41,971 bases of DNA from Acidimicrobiales bacterium (GCA_036399815.1 DASWMK010000082.1:1-41971); one strand, 5' to 3'. Shown: positions 15,923-23,503, counted from the stretch's first letter. Translations and numbers: made by a program. Notes: generated by a model from the letters alone, not told the origin.

Positions 15923-16953
15923 TGTAGTGACCACGGACGTTGTTGACGGGGTCCGCGTGTGAGTGAGCCCCCGGGTGAGTGTGGAGCTGCCAGGCGACAC
16001 ACGAACCCGGAGCGCTCGATGCACGGTAATGCTCGGCTGACGCCGATCGGTCGACTGACGTTGGTGCTGCGGACCGAGGCGGGCCGCCCTGCGGCCGATG
16101 TGGCCGCCGAGATGGGGTGTCGCGGGCAACGGCGTACAAGTGCGGGGCGTTGGCAGGCCGAGGGGGCGGCCGGGCTGGTGGACCGGCCGAGCCGGCCCGG
16201 GTCGCGTCCGCACCGGACCTCGCCGGCGACCGAGGCGGCCATCGTCGAGCTGCGACGGGAGCTGAAGCTCGGCCCGGCCCGCATCGTGCCCGCCTCGGGG
16301 TGCCGGCGTCGACGGTGCACCGGGTGCTGTCCCGGGCCGGGCTGAACCAGCCTCGGTGGTTGGACCGACCCACTGGGCGGGTCATCCGCGGCATCGTCAC
16401 CGACCGGCCAGGCCAGCTCGTCCACGTCGATGTCAAGAAGCTGGTCCGGATTCCCGACGGCGGCGGCTGGCGGGTCCACGGCGGGCCGTGCGGGCCGGCG
16501 AGGAGCCGCGCAGCCGGGGCATGAGCTACGTGCACTCCGCCATCGACGCCCACACCCGGCTCGCCTACAGCGAGATACACGACGACGAACGGGGCCCGAC
16601 CACCGCACGTGTTCTGGCACAGGGCTTCCATGTTCTTGGCCGACCACGGCATCGCCGCCATCGACGCCGTGCTCATCGACAACGCCAAGAACTACACCGG
16701 CCGGGACTTCACCGCCGCCCACGACGGCATCGAACACCGCCGCATCCGGGCCTACACACCACGCACCAACGGCAAGGTCGAACGCTTTAACTGGACCCTG
16801 CTCGAGGATGGGCCTACGTCCGCCCCTACACCTCAGACACCGAACGCACCGCCGCCCTCGACACCTGGCTCCAGGCCTACAACCATCACCGCCACCACGC
16901 CGCCATCGGGGGCCCGCCCATCACCCGCGCCAACAACCCTGCGGGTCACTACA
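15923..16953 (+). mobile_element. IS481-family insertion sequence, 1031 bp
   Basis: Ends are TGTAGTGACC (15923-15932) and GGTCACTACA (16944-16953), perfect 10-bp inverted repeats. Six-base target duplications GCTAGT flank it. The transposase on the plus strand is of IS481 type but frameshifted. It lies between the Rad50-like gene and the ubiquitin-like gene, both on the other strand, and duplicated the ATPase stop codon without changing it. Confidence 0.9.
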
Positions 16954-16958
16954 GCTAG
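16019..16958 (+). pseudogene. IS481-family DDE transposase, multiply frameshifted
   Basis: Fragments in all three frames together rebuild an IS481 transposase: MHGNARLTPIGRLTLVL and the first HTH, then SRATAYK, QLVHVDVKKLVRIPDGGGWR (first catalytic Asp in HVDVKK), SYVHSAIDAHTRLAYSEIHD, AVLIDNAKNYTG (second Asp), YTPRTNGKVERFNWTLLED (catalytic Glu region) and AYNHHRHHAAIGG. I count about five single-base frame breaks, near 16113, 16146, 16300, 16500-16530, 16600 and 16806; at 16806 one missing base turns EDWAYVRPY into EDGPTS. The rebuilt stop TAG (16956-16958) lies in the flanking target duplication. The element is therefore unlikely to move by itself. Confidence 0.85.
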
Positions 16959-16959
16959 T
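16954..16959. repeat. 6-bp target duplication GCTAGT, right copy
   Basis: Matches 15917-15922. On the minus strand it contains the TAG stop of the Rad50-like gene. Confidence 0.88.
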
Positions 16960-18736
16960 CGACGACGTGCGCGGTTCGTAGGAACTCGAGGTGCACGCGG
17001 TCCTTCCCGAACGCGGTCAGTTGGAGCGCCAGCTGCTGTTCGTATGTCGTCACGAAGATCTGTCGGAGCCCGTCGCCCATCCCGAGGTAGGCGAGCGTCC
17101 TTGCGACGTAGCTGCGAGCGTCTGGATCGAGGTGTTCGAGCGGCTCGTCGATGACGCAAAACGGCACCTTCGTCGTCGCGGTGAGCGCCGCAAGACGGAG
17201 CAGGAGCTTCGCGACCACGCGCTCGCCCGTGCTGAAGGCGTCGATGTCGAGGTTCTGTCCGTCGTCGAACGGGCGGCTCAGACGTCCCCTTGCGTCCAGC
17301 CGCAGACCGGGCCGGTCGTGGAAGATCGCTTCCCATCGTCGGTTCACGTCGTCGGCGATAGGGCCGAGCTGCGAGTCGAGGACACCGGTAATCGTGCTCT
17401 CCAGCGCTGTCTTGGCGACGTCGAGCGCAGCGACCTTCGTGTAGAGCGCAACGGTGTCATCTCCGCTGCTCGCCGCCTCGAGTTCCTCCAGCTTGGCGCG
17501 TGCTGCGGCTTCCTTGGCGCGAGCTTCACCTGCTCGTGCGAGCGCCCGCTCCAACTCGACGCGTGCCGTGTCGGCGTCTTCCTCGAGGGGGGTTAGATCG
17601 ACGGCCTCTCCTGACGGTTGCGCCGGCGGGTCGCCGAGTCGTTCGGCGCTGGTGGCCGCCTCCGCGAGTTGCGGCACCAATGCGCGAGGTCCGTTCTGAT
17701 CGACAGCTTCAAGTTCCTCTGCAGAAGCGGCGAGGTCCAACTGATGCTGCTCTTCGGCGTGGCGGCGTGCGTCGTCGTCGAGGGGTCGCCGACAGACCGG
17801 GCACTCTGCGCCGGCGGTGCGTAGCCGGGCCAGTGCCGCCTCGACCGTGGCCACTCTTTCCTCGAGACGAGCATGTCGGGCGTCGAGCTCGGCGACCTGG
17901 ACACGGGCGGCTGCCGCGGCAGCTCGCGCCGTTGGACGGAGGTCGAGTTCCTCCGGCATCGTGCCGAGCAGAGACCGGAGCTTCGCCGCGAGCTTGTCAC
18001 GCTCGTGCCGCCAATTCGCGTAGGCAGCGAAGGCAGCGTTGGTGGCTCTCGCAGCCGCGACATTGGCCTCAGCGCGCCTTGCACTGTCCCTGGCGCTGGA
18101 AACCGCAGCTTTCGTCTCTGCCGTGCGTCCCTCGGCGTCTTCCAGGGCACTTAGCGCGCTGCGGATTTCGGCTTGGTGCACCCCGACGGCCTTTCGGGCG
18201 TTGTCGGCTCGATCGATCGCTGCCTTCAGCCGGATGGTGATTCGATCAACGGCGTCTTGGACGTGGTCGAGGCCGTGGAGTTTCGTGAGGTGGGAGCGAA
18301 GATCGGGATCGTTGCGAGCCTCGGCGAACTGGTCCATGAGGAAGGCTGCACGTGTCGCGAAGCGGTTGTCGGCTGCCCACTCCCGCTCGAGCAGCGCGAA
18401 CACCTCGAGCGGTTGCGCAGGACGGTCGTTGATCCAGGCCTGAGTTTCCAGGGTCGGATTGCGGCCCCGCCCGCTTCGTGGGAACGACAGGATGCGCTTG
18501 ATGCGTACTGGTGCTTCGCCGGCGAGAAGACCCACGTCGACAGACGAGCGTGTCGCGCGGAGCCGCATCGCTCCGGCGGCCGGCTTGGCGTCACAGTCCA
18601 GCACCCACTGGAGGGCTTCGATGAACGAGCTCTTGCCAACGCCGTTCGGCGCGACGAGGAAGGTCGTGCCCGGTGAGACCTCGAGCCGAAAGCTGCGATA
18701 GGCCTTCCAGTTCTCGAGCTCGACGTATCGGATCAT
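16955..18736 (-). CDS. Rad50/SbcC-like SMC-family ATPase with zinc hook
   Basis: 593 residues from ATG 18736, overlapping the previous stop (ATGA). Walker A is APNGVGKSS (29-37). The ABC signature is FSTGERV (501-507). Walker B is FCVIDEPLEHLD, with D530 and E531, followed by a D-loop and TTYEQQ switch. Between them are two long coiled-coil arms (about 150-300 and 325-460), with the hook ECPVCRRPL at the tip (C312, C315). This is the Rad50 layout but short; Rad50/SbcC proteins are usually 850-1300 residues. It would dimerise through zinc and ATP and act on DNA ends or as a sensor. No Mre11-like nuclease is next to it. The neighbours are a sigma-like and a zinc-finger protein, and across the IS a ubiquitin-like module. 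Its stop codon lies in the IS target duplication. Confidence 0.9.
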   Translation of the reverse strand: MIRYVELENWKAYRSFRLEVSPGTTFLVAPNGVGKSSFIEALQWVLDCDAKPAAGAMRLRATRSSVDVGLLAGEAPVRIKRILSFPRSGRGRNPTLETQAWINDRPAQPLEVFALLEREWAADNRFATRAAFLMDQFAEARNDPDLRSHLTKLHGLDHVQDAVDRITIRLKAAIDRADNARKAVGVHQAEIRSALSALEDAEGRTAETKAAVSSARDSARRAEANVAAARATNAAFAAYANWRHERDKLAAKLRSLLGTMPEELDLRPTARAAAAAARVQVAELDARHARLEERVATVEAALARLRTAGAECPVCRRPLDDDARRHAEEQHQLDLAASAEELEAVDQNGPRALVPQLAEAATSAERLGDPPAQPSGEAVDLTPLEEDADTARVELERALARAGEARAKEAAARAKLEELEAASSGDDTVALYTKVAALDVAKTALESTITGVLDSQLGPIADDVNRRWEAIFHDRPGLRLDARGRLSRPFDDGQNLDIDAFSTGERVVAKLLLRLAALTATTKVPFCVIDEPLEHLDPDARSYVARTLAYLGMGDGLRQIFVTTYEQQLALQLTAFGKDRVHLEFLRTAHVVD

Positions 18737-20034
18737 CGCTGGTCCTCCTCGAGCAGGGCCTCGATGACCGCGGGATCGAAGTCGGGCTCCAGCGCGCGGT
18801 GCAGGGTTCCGGCCAGCTTCGCCTTCAATGCGCCTAGCTGCCGATAGCCGGCTCGCTTGTCCTCGCCAAAGCGCGAGGCGCGCGAAATGGCGTCGTTCGC
18901 GGAAGTGTCGACGGCCGAAGCAAGGACGGCGCGCACATCGACGTATGGCGCTAGGTGCGCCGGTCCTGCAATGACGGACAGTGGGAGGCGCTTCTGCTCG
19001 AGGTACTTGTCGAGGGTGTCCACCAAAGAGAATCCCGTCAGCAGCGGGCCGCTCGAACGATCTCCGGCCGGGAGGTAGGTCGCCCCGAACAGGCTCGGCG
19101 CGTCGTACAGGTCGACGCTGTCGCCGGGCGAGATGCAGATGGCGAGCGACGACGCGTTGAGTCGCACGAGGAGCGCTTGGGCGTGATCGACGTCTCTCTG
19201 CGTCGACAGCCGCTCTGGCATCCGGACGACAGCGACTTGCGTCGTGAAATCGGTGACGCGGCACACGCCGATCCACGTCTCCGCGAGTTCGTCGGGAACC
19301 GGGAGTGACGTGAGCCGTTGCACGTCGCACCACGGCCTCCGCCACGACAACTCCGTCCGCACGGTCGCACACAGGCTGTCGGACGTGGACTCGCTGTCGT
19401 CGTCTTCGGGCTCATCGTCGTAGCTGTCAAGTGCCGCGAGCCGGTCGACCAGGTGCTGGCGTACCTCGTGGCGCGGGTCGGTGGGACCTTCGAGCGGTGT
19501 TCCCCTCCAGATGTGCTCGCCATCGGGCTCAATACCCACGAGGTTCACGTCGCTGCTGGTGACGAGTCGCTCGGCTAGGGCGGTGGAAGGGAGGCTGACC
19601 AGGAGCGTGACCCAGATGGCAAGCGGTACCGACAGTGGTGATGCGGTCTCGTCGAGAACGAGCGTGCCCTCGTCGGCGACCTCGATGTCGAATGCGACGG
19701 GGACGACGACGACTCCATCGCCGCTTCGTTGAATGCTGCGGACGAGCACAATCGCCGCTTCCTCGCCCGTTGTGAGCCACAGCTCGCCAGGTTGTGCGTC
19801 GTCAGCGGAGACGGCTTCGGTCGCGAGCGGCGTGAAGTTCGGGACGACCACCGTTGACGGATCGACGAAGTGCATCGGTGGAACACCGGTGAGGCGCTGC
19901 CGCTTGATACGACAGACGACGCAGCCACGCAGGTGTGCCTCGATCGCATCGGCCGAGGCGCGCTCGGCGACGCCCTCGACGTAGTCGAGGAGGTCGGCGT
20001 CGAGGGGATGCGCGGAATCGGGGCGGGTTGTCAC
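18733..20034 (-). CDS. Anti-sigma-like zinc-finger protein of unknown function
   Basis: 433 residues from ATG 20034; 25 bp separate it from the sigma-like gene. The N-terminus has HLRGCVVCRIK with H34-x3-C38-x2-C41, the zf-HC2 pattern of zinc-binding anti-sigma factors. There is no membrane segment after it, unlike many anti-sigmas, so it should be cytoplasmic. The long rest is soluble and mixed alpha/beta, including GELWLTTGEEAAIVLVRSI, an acidic linker (DDEPEDDDSES, about 205-215), LPVPDELAETWIGVCRVTDF and a C-terminal helical part. I recognise no domain there. Its place between a sigma-like gene and the Rad50-like gene suggests it could hold the sigma-like protein or link it to the ATPase. 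That link is inference. Confidence 0.8.
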   Translation of the reverse strand: MTTRPDSAHPLDADLLDYVEGVAERASADAIEAHLRGCVVCRIKRQRLTGVPPMHFVDPSTVVVPNFTPLATEAVSADDAQPGELWLTTGEEAAIVLVRSIQRSGDGVVVVPVAFDIEVADEGTLVLDETASPLSVPLAIWVTLLVSLPSTALAERLVTSSDVNLVGIEPDGEHIWRGTPLEGPTDPRHEVRQHLVDRLAALDSYDDEPEDDDSESTSDSLCATVRTELSWRRPWCDVQRLTSLPVPDELAETWIGVCRVTDFTTQVAVVRMPERLSTQRDVDHAQALLVRLNASSLAICISPGDSVDLYDAPSLFGATYLPAGDRSSGPLLTGFSLVDTLDKYLEQKRLPLSVIAGPAHLAPYVDVRAVLASAVDTSANDAISRASRFGEDKRAGYRQLGALKAKLAGTLHRALEPDFDPAVIEALLEEDQR

Positions 20035-20059
20035 TGGCAGTGGGATACGTCGAACCGGA

Positions 20060-20992
20060 TCAGATCATCCACGATTCGGACCACCTTCGGGCTATAGCGA
20101 GCACCGCTTCGGCGATGAGTTGTCCGTCAGGGTCGTCGACGACCTCGTGCTGGAGGAGTGCGATGGCGCGTCTCCTGATGAGCGACGCCTTCGATCCGCT
20201 GACGCCGAGGAGGCTTCCGAGCGCCTCGACCGAGAGGTTCGCAAGTCCGATTGACAGCCGTTCGGCGTCGTTCAGGCGTTCGAACACCTGCCGTGCTCGC
20301 GTGTCGTTGAGGACGGTCACGCTGGTCGAGTCCACCGTCGCGGTGTACCTCTCGCCGGCCTCGTCGAACGCCGCTGCGTCGATCGACAGCGGCGCGCCGC
20401 CGATGCCAAGTCGACGGGCCAGGGCTTGCGCCATCGCCGAGGCGCGCAGCGCCCCGCCGGCTGACTGCAGCATCGCCGTGGCCGCCCGGACAACGGAGTT
20501 CGAGTCCAGGTCGGGGCTTTGCCGTTCGCCCGCCCACGACGTCGGGACGACGATGTCCAGCCAACGCACCGCGCCAACGAGTGCGTCGAGGTCCACCTGA
20601 GCAGGCTCAAAGGGGCCGGCCGACAGCGTCCAGTACACGCCGTTCCGTTCGAACTGCGGGTCGCCGCGTAGCACGTCGTTGATGCGGATGACCAGCCGAC
20701 CGATCGGCGTACGGCGGCCCTGGTCGGCCAAGAAGTTGCGCACTGTCGTCTCGAGGCGCCGCCTGAGCGCCAGCTCGGTCCTGCACCGTGTCAGGTCTAT
20801 AAGCCTGCGCGAGGTTTGCGGCGACGCGAGGAACTCAGCAACAGCTGTCTGGAGCGCCGGCCCTCCCCAACTGAGGTGACCTTCGGGCGGCGGGAACCCC
20901 CTCGCGATGGCAACGGCTCGGATGGTTCGCTGCAGGAGAGCGAGGAACTGGTCACCTGGTGCGCCAGCTTGCAGCTCGTCCAGGGCGCTCAT
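20060..20992 (-). CDS. Sigma-70-like DNA-binding protein
   Basis: 310 residues from ATG 20992, overlapping the previous gene by 4 nt (ATGA). Residues ~60-125 resemble a sigma region 2: TAVAEFLASPQTSRRLIDLT, then LRRRLETTVRNFLADQGRR and IGRLVIRINDVL. Residues ~235-290 resemble region 4: VFERLNDAERLSIGLANLS, VEALGSLLGVSGSKASL and IRRRAIALLQHEV, a helix-turn-helix. The middle is divergent. I call it sigma-like because the two helical regions occur in that order and the next gene has an anti-sigma zinc finger. It could direct RNA polymerase to its own operon or serve as a sensor domain. Without profile searches the assignment is moderate. Confidence 0.72.
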   Translation of the reverse strand: MSALDELQAGAPGDQFLALLQRTIRAVAIARGFPPPEGHLSWGGPALQTAVAEFLASPQTSRRLIDLTRCRTELALRRRLETTVRNFLADQGRRTPIGRLVIRINDVLRGDPQFERNGVYWTLSAGPFEPAQVDLDALVGAVRWLDIVVPTSWAGERQSPDLDSNSVVRAATAMLQSAGGALRASAMAQALARRLGIGGAPLSIDAAAFDEAGERYTATVDSTSVTVLNDTRARQVFERLNDAERLSIGLANLSVEALGSLLGVSGSKASLIRRRAIALLQHEVVDDPDGQLIAEAVLAIARRWSESWMI

Positions 20993-21339
20993 AGCCCGAA
21001 CTCCTCGCACACCAGCTTGAAGGTGGCGTCGTCGAGTACGAGGTCGAGCGACTTCGCGACCTTCGGCGTCCACAGCAGCGCGGAGACCGACCGAACACGG
21101 CTGAAGCGCCCGTCCTTCGTGAGTCCGCCGGCGGGGGAGTTCGCGTGGAACACGCCTTTCTTCGCCGAAGCCGATCGGGTCACGACCACGATGTCAGCAT
21201 CAGCTCGCACGACCACCGCCGGCCTCGTCGGCTTAGGGTCGTTGGGGTCGAGTAAGGGCGGGTAGAGCCGGTAGAGCCGCTGAACGTCTGGTACGTAAGG
21301 CTCATCGGACGCGAACAGTCCGTCGGGAATCTCGATCAA
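20989..21339 (-). CDS. Small PemK/MazF-like protein leading the operon
   Basis: 116 residues, apparently from TTG 21339, since no ATG or GTG exists between the preceding in-frame stop and this point; the TTG overlaps the TGA of a 22-codon upstream frame. Features are YRLYPPLLDPNDPKPTRPAV, then VVRADADIVVVTRSAS, GVFHANSPAGGL, and KSLDLVLDDATFKLVCEEFG. The order 'KPxRPAVVV ... VVVxTRS' is like the first strands of the PemK/MazF barrel, but key toxin residues cannot be checked by eye. It may be an effector or a regulator for the sigma-like protein it overlaps. It is the first solid gene of a four-gene run. Confidence 0.68.
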   Translation of the reverse strand: MIEIPDGLFASDEPYVPDVQRLYRLYPPLLDPNDPKPTRPAVVVRADADIVVVTRSASAKKGVFHANSPAGGLTKDGRFSRVRSVSALLWTPKVAKSLDLVLDDATFKLVCEEFGL

Positions 21340-21404
21340 GCTGCACCGGCGCGTGCCCGACGGTGCCGCCCGAGATGGTTCACGTCATCGTCGAGCACTT
21401 CCAC
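21336..21404 (-). CDS. Possible 22-residue leader peptide
   Basis: GTG 21404 has a strong AGGGGGA site 5 nt upstream and gives a short peptide (EVLDDDVNHLGRHRRARAGA, stop). Its TGA overlaps the TTG start of the next gene (TTGA). This looks like translational coupling, and would explain how a TTG start without its own ribosome site is used. Confidence 0.35.
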   Translation of the reverse strand: MEVLDDDVNHLGRHRRARAGAA

Positions 21405-21889
21405 TGCCGTCCCCCTACGGCGGATCGCGATCGTTCGTCCACAAGAACTTCGTGAGCCACCGCCGGACTGTGGGCTTGGACCCACCTGCTGCGAAACTAC
21501 AACGATGTAACATACACCAAACGTTGCGAAACGCCCGTTCGCCGCGACAATACAGTTCCGCGGCCCGTCCATTCCAGACAGCAGTCGCTCCACCTCCTCG
21601 CCGGCAAACCCTGAGCTGGCGGGGCTGCTTGTGGTCGGGGCGCGCTCGAGCGACAGCGACTCATGGCGTAGAGCCGCAAGCCTGTTGCGCGGCAGGGGCC
21701 GACACCAGCGGGACGACGATCGGCGGAGAAGTGGGTCTGACCTGGAGGGGCCGATACGGCCCGGCACGAGCCGGCACAGAACCGTCGGACTCAAACACCT
21801 CAGCTGTCGAGCGCACGCCCGATGCCACCGCGTCGCCGAGCCAGCGATAGGTGGCGCGGTCTTGTGCGACCGCGGAGCGCCGGCCGCCG
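21405..21889. other. Upstream region of the minus-strand operon
   Basis: I see no convincing gene. The region holds an unusually AT-rich patch with repeats at 21490-21532, a likely promoter/operator for the operon. Around it, frames on both strands are low quality. Confidence 0.5.
21490..21532 (-). promoter_or_regulatory. AT-rich repeat patch, candidate operator/promoter of the sigma-like/Rad50-like operon
   Basis: TGCGAAAC occurs twice as a direct repeat (21490-21497 and 21525-21532). Inside it, CAACG (21500-21504) and CGTTG (21522-21526) form an inverted repeat around an AT-rich core (ATGTAACATACACCAAA). In the minus direction this core has TATGTTACAT, a possible -10 region. It stands out from the GC-rich surroundings and lies about 90-150 bp before the operon. 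Confidence 0.45.
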
Positions 21890-22015
21890 ATGCATAGGCG
21901 TCAGTTGGCCGAGCCAGCGCTTCTGTGGGCAGCGCGTCGTCGCTACATCGACGTCGAAGTCTTCCCCGAGGACTGGCACGTCCTCGTGCTGCCGCCGCGG
22001 GAGCGGCGAGCGTAG
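21890..22015 (+). CDS. Short hypothetical protein near the integrase
   Basis: 41 residues from ATG 21890: QLAEPALLWAARRRYIDVEV, then FPEDWHVLVLPPRERRA. The mix of Trp, Phe, Ile and acidic residues is protein-like rather than shadow-like. It is convergent with the integrase gene. There is no clear ribosome site and no family recognised. Confidence 0.35.
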   Translation: MHRRQLAEPALLWAARRRYIDVEVFPEDWHVLVLPPRERRA

Positions 22016-22070
22016 GCAGTCCCGGTTTCGTCGACGCCGCGGCCTCGACCTCGCCTGAAGCCGCGCCTCG

Positions 22071-23267
22071 TCACTCTTCGCCGGCTGGAGGGGCCAGGAG
22101 TGCAGCCAGTTGTGTTGCCGCCTCGCGGTCGCGTTCCTTGACGAAGGCGGCGTAGACGTTGAGCGTCGTCGAGGGCTGGGCGTGGCCGAGGCGGCCGACG
22201 ACGGTGACGACGTCCTGGCCGGCGGTGATCATCTGGGTCGCGACGAAGTGGCGGAGGTCGTGGAGCCTGGCCGTCGGGAGGCCGACCTTGTCACGTAGCG
22301 CACGGAACACGATCGTGGCCTTCTCGGGCCGCATCGGCTTCGAGCCGTCGGGCCACTCGGAGACGATGTAGCTGTCGCTCGCCAGGCGCGTGCACGCCTC
22401 CCGCGCTCGGTCTTCCATCAGCGAACGGTGCCGGCGGAGGAGGTCGAGAGTGCCGGCGTCGACGGCGACGACGCGGTCGGCGTGGGTCTTGGTGCTCTTG
22501 ACCGTTACGTGGCCGGCGACGTCGACGACGGAGCGCCTGATCTTGATCGTGCCCGACGCCTCGTCGACGTCGTCCCACCGCAGACCACACACCTCGCCTC
22601 GCCGCGCTCCCAGGAGTGCGGCGAGGCGGATGAACATCCCCATCTCGACGGAGTGCTCCTCAGCGAGGGCGAGCAGCTGTCGCACACTCGCCGCCGACGG
22701 GGGCGCGATGCGCTGGCGTGTCGCTCGCGGCAGTGTGGCGTCGCGCGCCGGGTTCGACGCCAGCCAGCCCCACTTCACCGCTTGGCCGAGCGCGCCACGG
22801 ACGATGGCGTGGATCTGGCGGACCGACGCCGGCGCGAGGCCCTCGTAGCGCTCGAGGCGGAGGTAGTAGGCGTCGAGGTCCACGACGGTCAGCTTGTTGA
22901 GCGGGCGGCGGCCGAGGTCGGGCTTCAGGCGGCGCTCGATCACGCGCCGGTACTCGCGCGCCGTGGTCGGCGAGAGTCGTTCACGCTTCTGCTCCCACCA
23001 GCGGTCGAGCAGCTGTGCGAACGTCACCCGACCGGTCGCTCGGCCGCCCGCATCGGCCTGAGCGACGAGCCGCGCGAGCTGGCGCTGGGCTTCGCGCTTG
23101 GTGCCGTGGAACGTCTCGCTCGCCTGCCGCCGTGTGCGCCGGTGATCAGGTCGGTCGAGAGCCGCACTCCGAGTTCCCACCTGGCGACTCCTCCCGCACG
23201 GAGCCCCGCACGAGCGCGACGGGACGCCGATCGGTGGGATTCTCGGTACTCGCTGCACCCGCCGCAC
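22071..23267 (-). CDS. Tyrosine integrase of the island, N-terminus frame-disturbed
   Basis: The frame from GTG 23267 gives 398 residues. The core-binding (about 80-160) and catalytic domains are intact: ALLGARRGEVCGLRW (first Arg), KSTKTHADR (Lys), RLHDLRHF (H336, R339), VGRLGHAQ and nucleophile Y372 in LNVYAAF. Before residue ~48 the frame reads unnaturally. The expected N-terminal arm-binding strands are present in the other two frames: RGSVREESP in one, then RWELGVRLSTDLITG in the next, then RRQASETFHGTKREA in this one. Two single-base losses, near 23180 and 23140, would explain it. The real protein either starts later and lacks the arm domain or the gene is damaged. It lies 32 bp from tRNA-Lys, its presumed target. 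Confidence 0.85.
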   Translation of the reverse strand: MRRVQRVPRIPPIGVPSRSCGAPCGRSRQVGTRSAALDRPDHRRTRRQASETFHGTKREAQRQLARLVAQADAGGRATGRVTFAQLLDRWWEQKRERLSPTTAREYRRVIERRLKPDLGRRPLNKLTVVDLDAYYLRLERYEGLAPASVRQIHAIVRGALGQAVKWGWLASNPARDATLPRATRQRIAPPSAASVRQLLALAEEHSVEMGMFIRLAALLGARRGEVCGLRWDDVDEASGTIKIRRSVVDVAGHVTVKSTKTHADRVVAVDAGTLDLLRRHRSLMEDRAREACTRLASDSYIVSEWPDGSKPMRPEKATIVFRALRDKVGLPTARLHDLRHFVATQMITAGQDVVTVVGRLGHAQPSTTLNVYAAFVKERDREAATQLAALLAPPAGEE

Positions 23268-23288
23268 GAAGACCGGCCTTGGCGTGCT

Positions 23289-23340
23289 GGTCGGGAAGTG
23301 CGCCCCCTGGGATTCGAACCCAGAACCTGCGGATTAAGAG
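23289..23340. repeat. attR-like 52-bp direct repeat
   Basis: Perfect copy of 12009-12060. It includes tRNA-Lys(CTT) from its 3' end (23299) to the anticodon loop (23340), so integration kept the tRNA gene complete. Confidence 0.92.
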
Positions 23341-23370
23341 TCCGTTGCTCTGCCGTTGAGCTAGAGGCGC
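23299..23370 (-). tRNA. tRNA-Lys(CTT)
   Basis: 72 nt. Acceptor GCGCCTC pairs with GGGGCGC; discriminator A. D-arm GCTC/GAGC, anticodon loop CTCTTAA with CTT, T-arm CTGGG-TTCGAAT-CCCAG. The outermost anticodon-stem pair is A-C. The 3' half is the island attachment site. Confidence 0.95.
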
Positions 23371-23392
23371 GTTCGGTCGAGCCTACCGATGG

Positions 23393-23468
23393 GGTGACCG
23401 AGGGGACTTGAACCCCCGACCTCCAGGGCCACAACCTGGCGCTCTAACCAAGCTGAGCTACGGTCACC
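23393..23468 (-). tRNA. tRNA-His(GTG)
   Basis: 76 nt. Anticodon loop TTGTGGC with GTG; stem CCAGG/CCTGG. Acceptor GTGACCG/CGGTCAC, with an extra G at -1 facing discriminator C, the signature of tRNA-His. T-arm loop TTCAAGT. It is 22 bp upstream of tRNA-Lys on the same strand, so they are probably cotranscribed. Confidence 0.95.
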
Positions 23469-23503
23469 GTGGGAGCGACCAGCATAGGTGACGCTCCGAC
23501 GCC

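Larger units (their letters stand above)
12009..23340. mobile_element. 11.3-kb genomic island integrated in tRNA-Lys(CTT)
   Basis: The island is bounded by 52-bp perfect direct repeats (12009-12060 and 23289-23340). The right copy completes the functional tRNA-Lys gene; the left copy is a tRNA fragment. A tyrosine recombinase lies 32 bp inside the right end, and an AlpA/excisionase-like gene sits near the left end. No replication or conjugation genes are seen, so it is an integrase-only island that may depend on helpers. Its cargo is a minus-strand set of seven co-directional genes (sigma-like, zinc-finger, Rad50-like, ubiquitin-like, E2-like and JAB-E1) interrupted by an IS481-type element. 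The flanks (toxin remnant on the left, tRNA-His on the right) are chromosomal. Confidence 0.9.

Noticed and set aside
16955-18736. SbcCD/Mre11-Rad50, Wadjet or Lamassu
   Set aside because: No SbcD/Mre11-like nuclease, no JetABD and no LmuA/LmuC-like partner is visible beside it.
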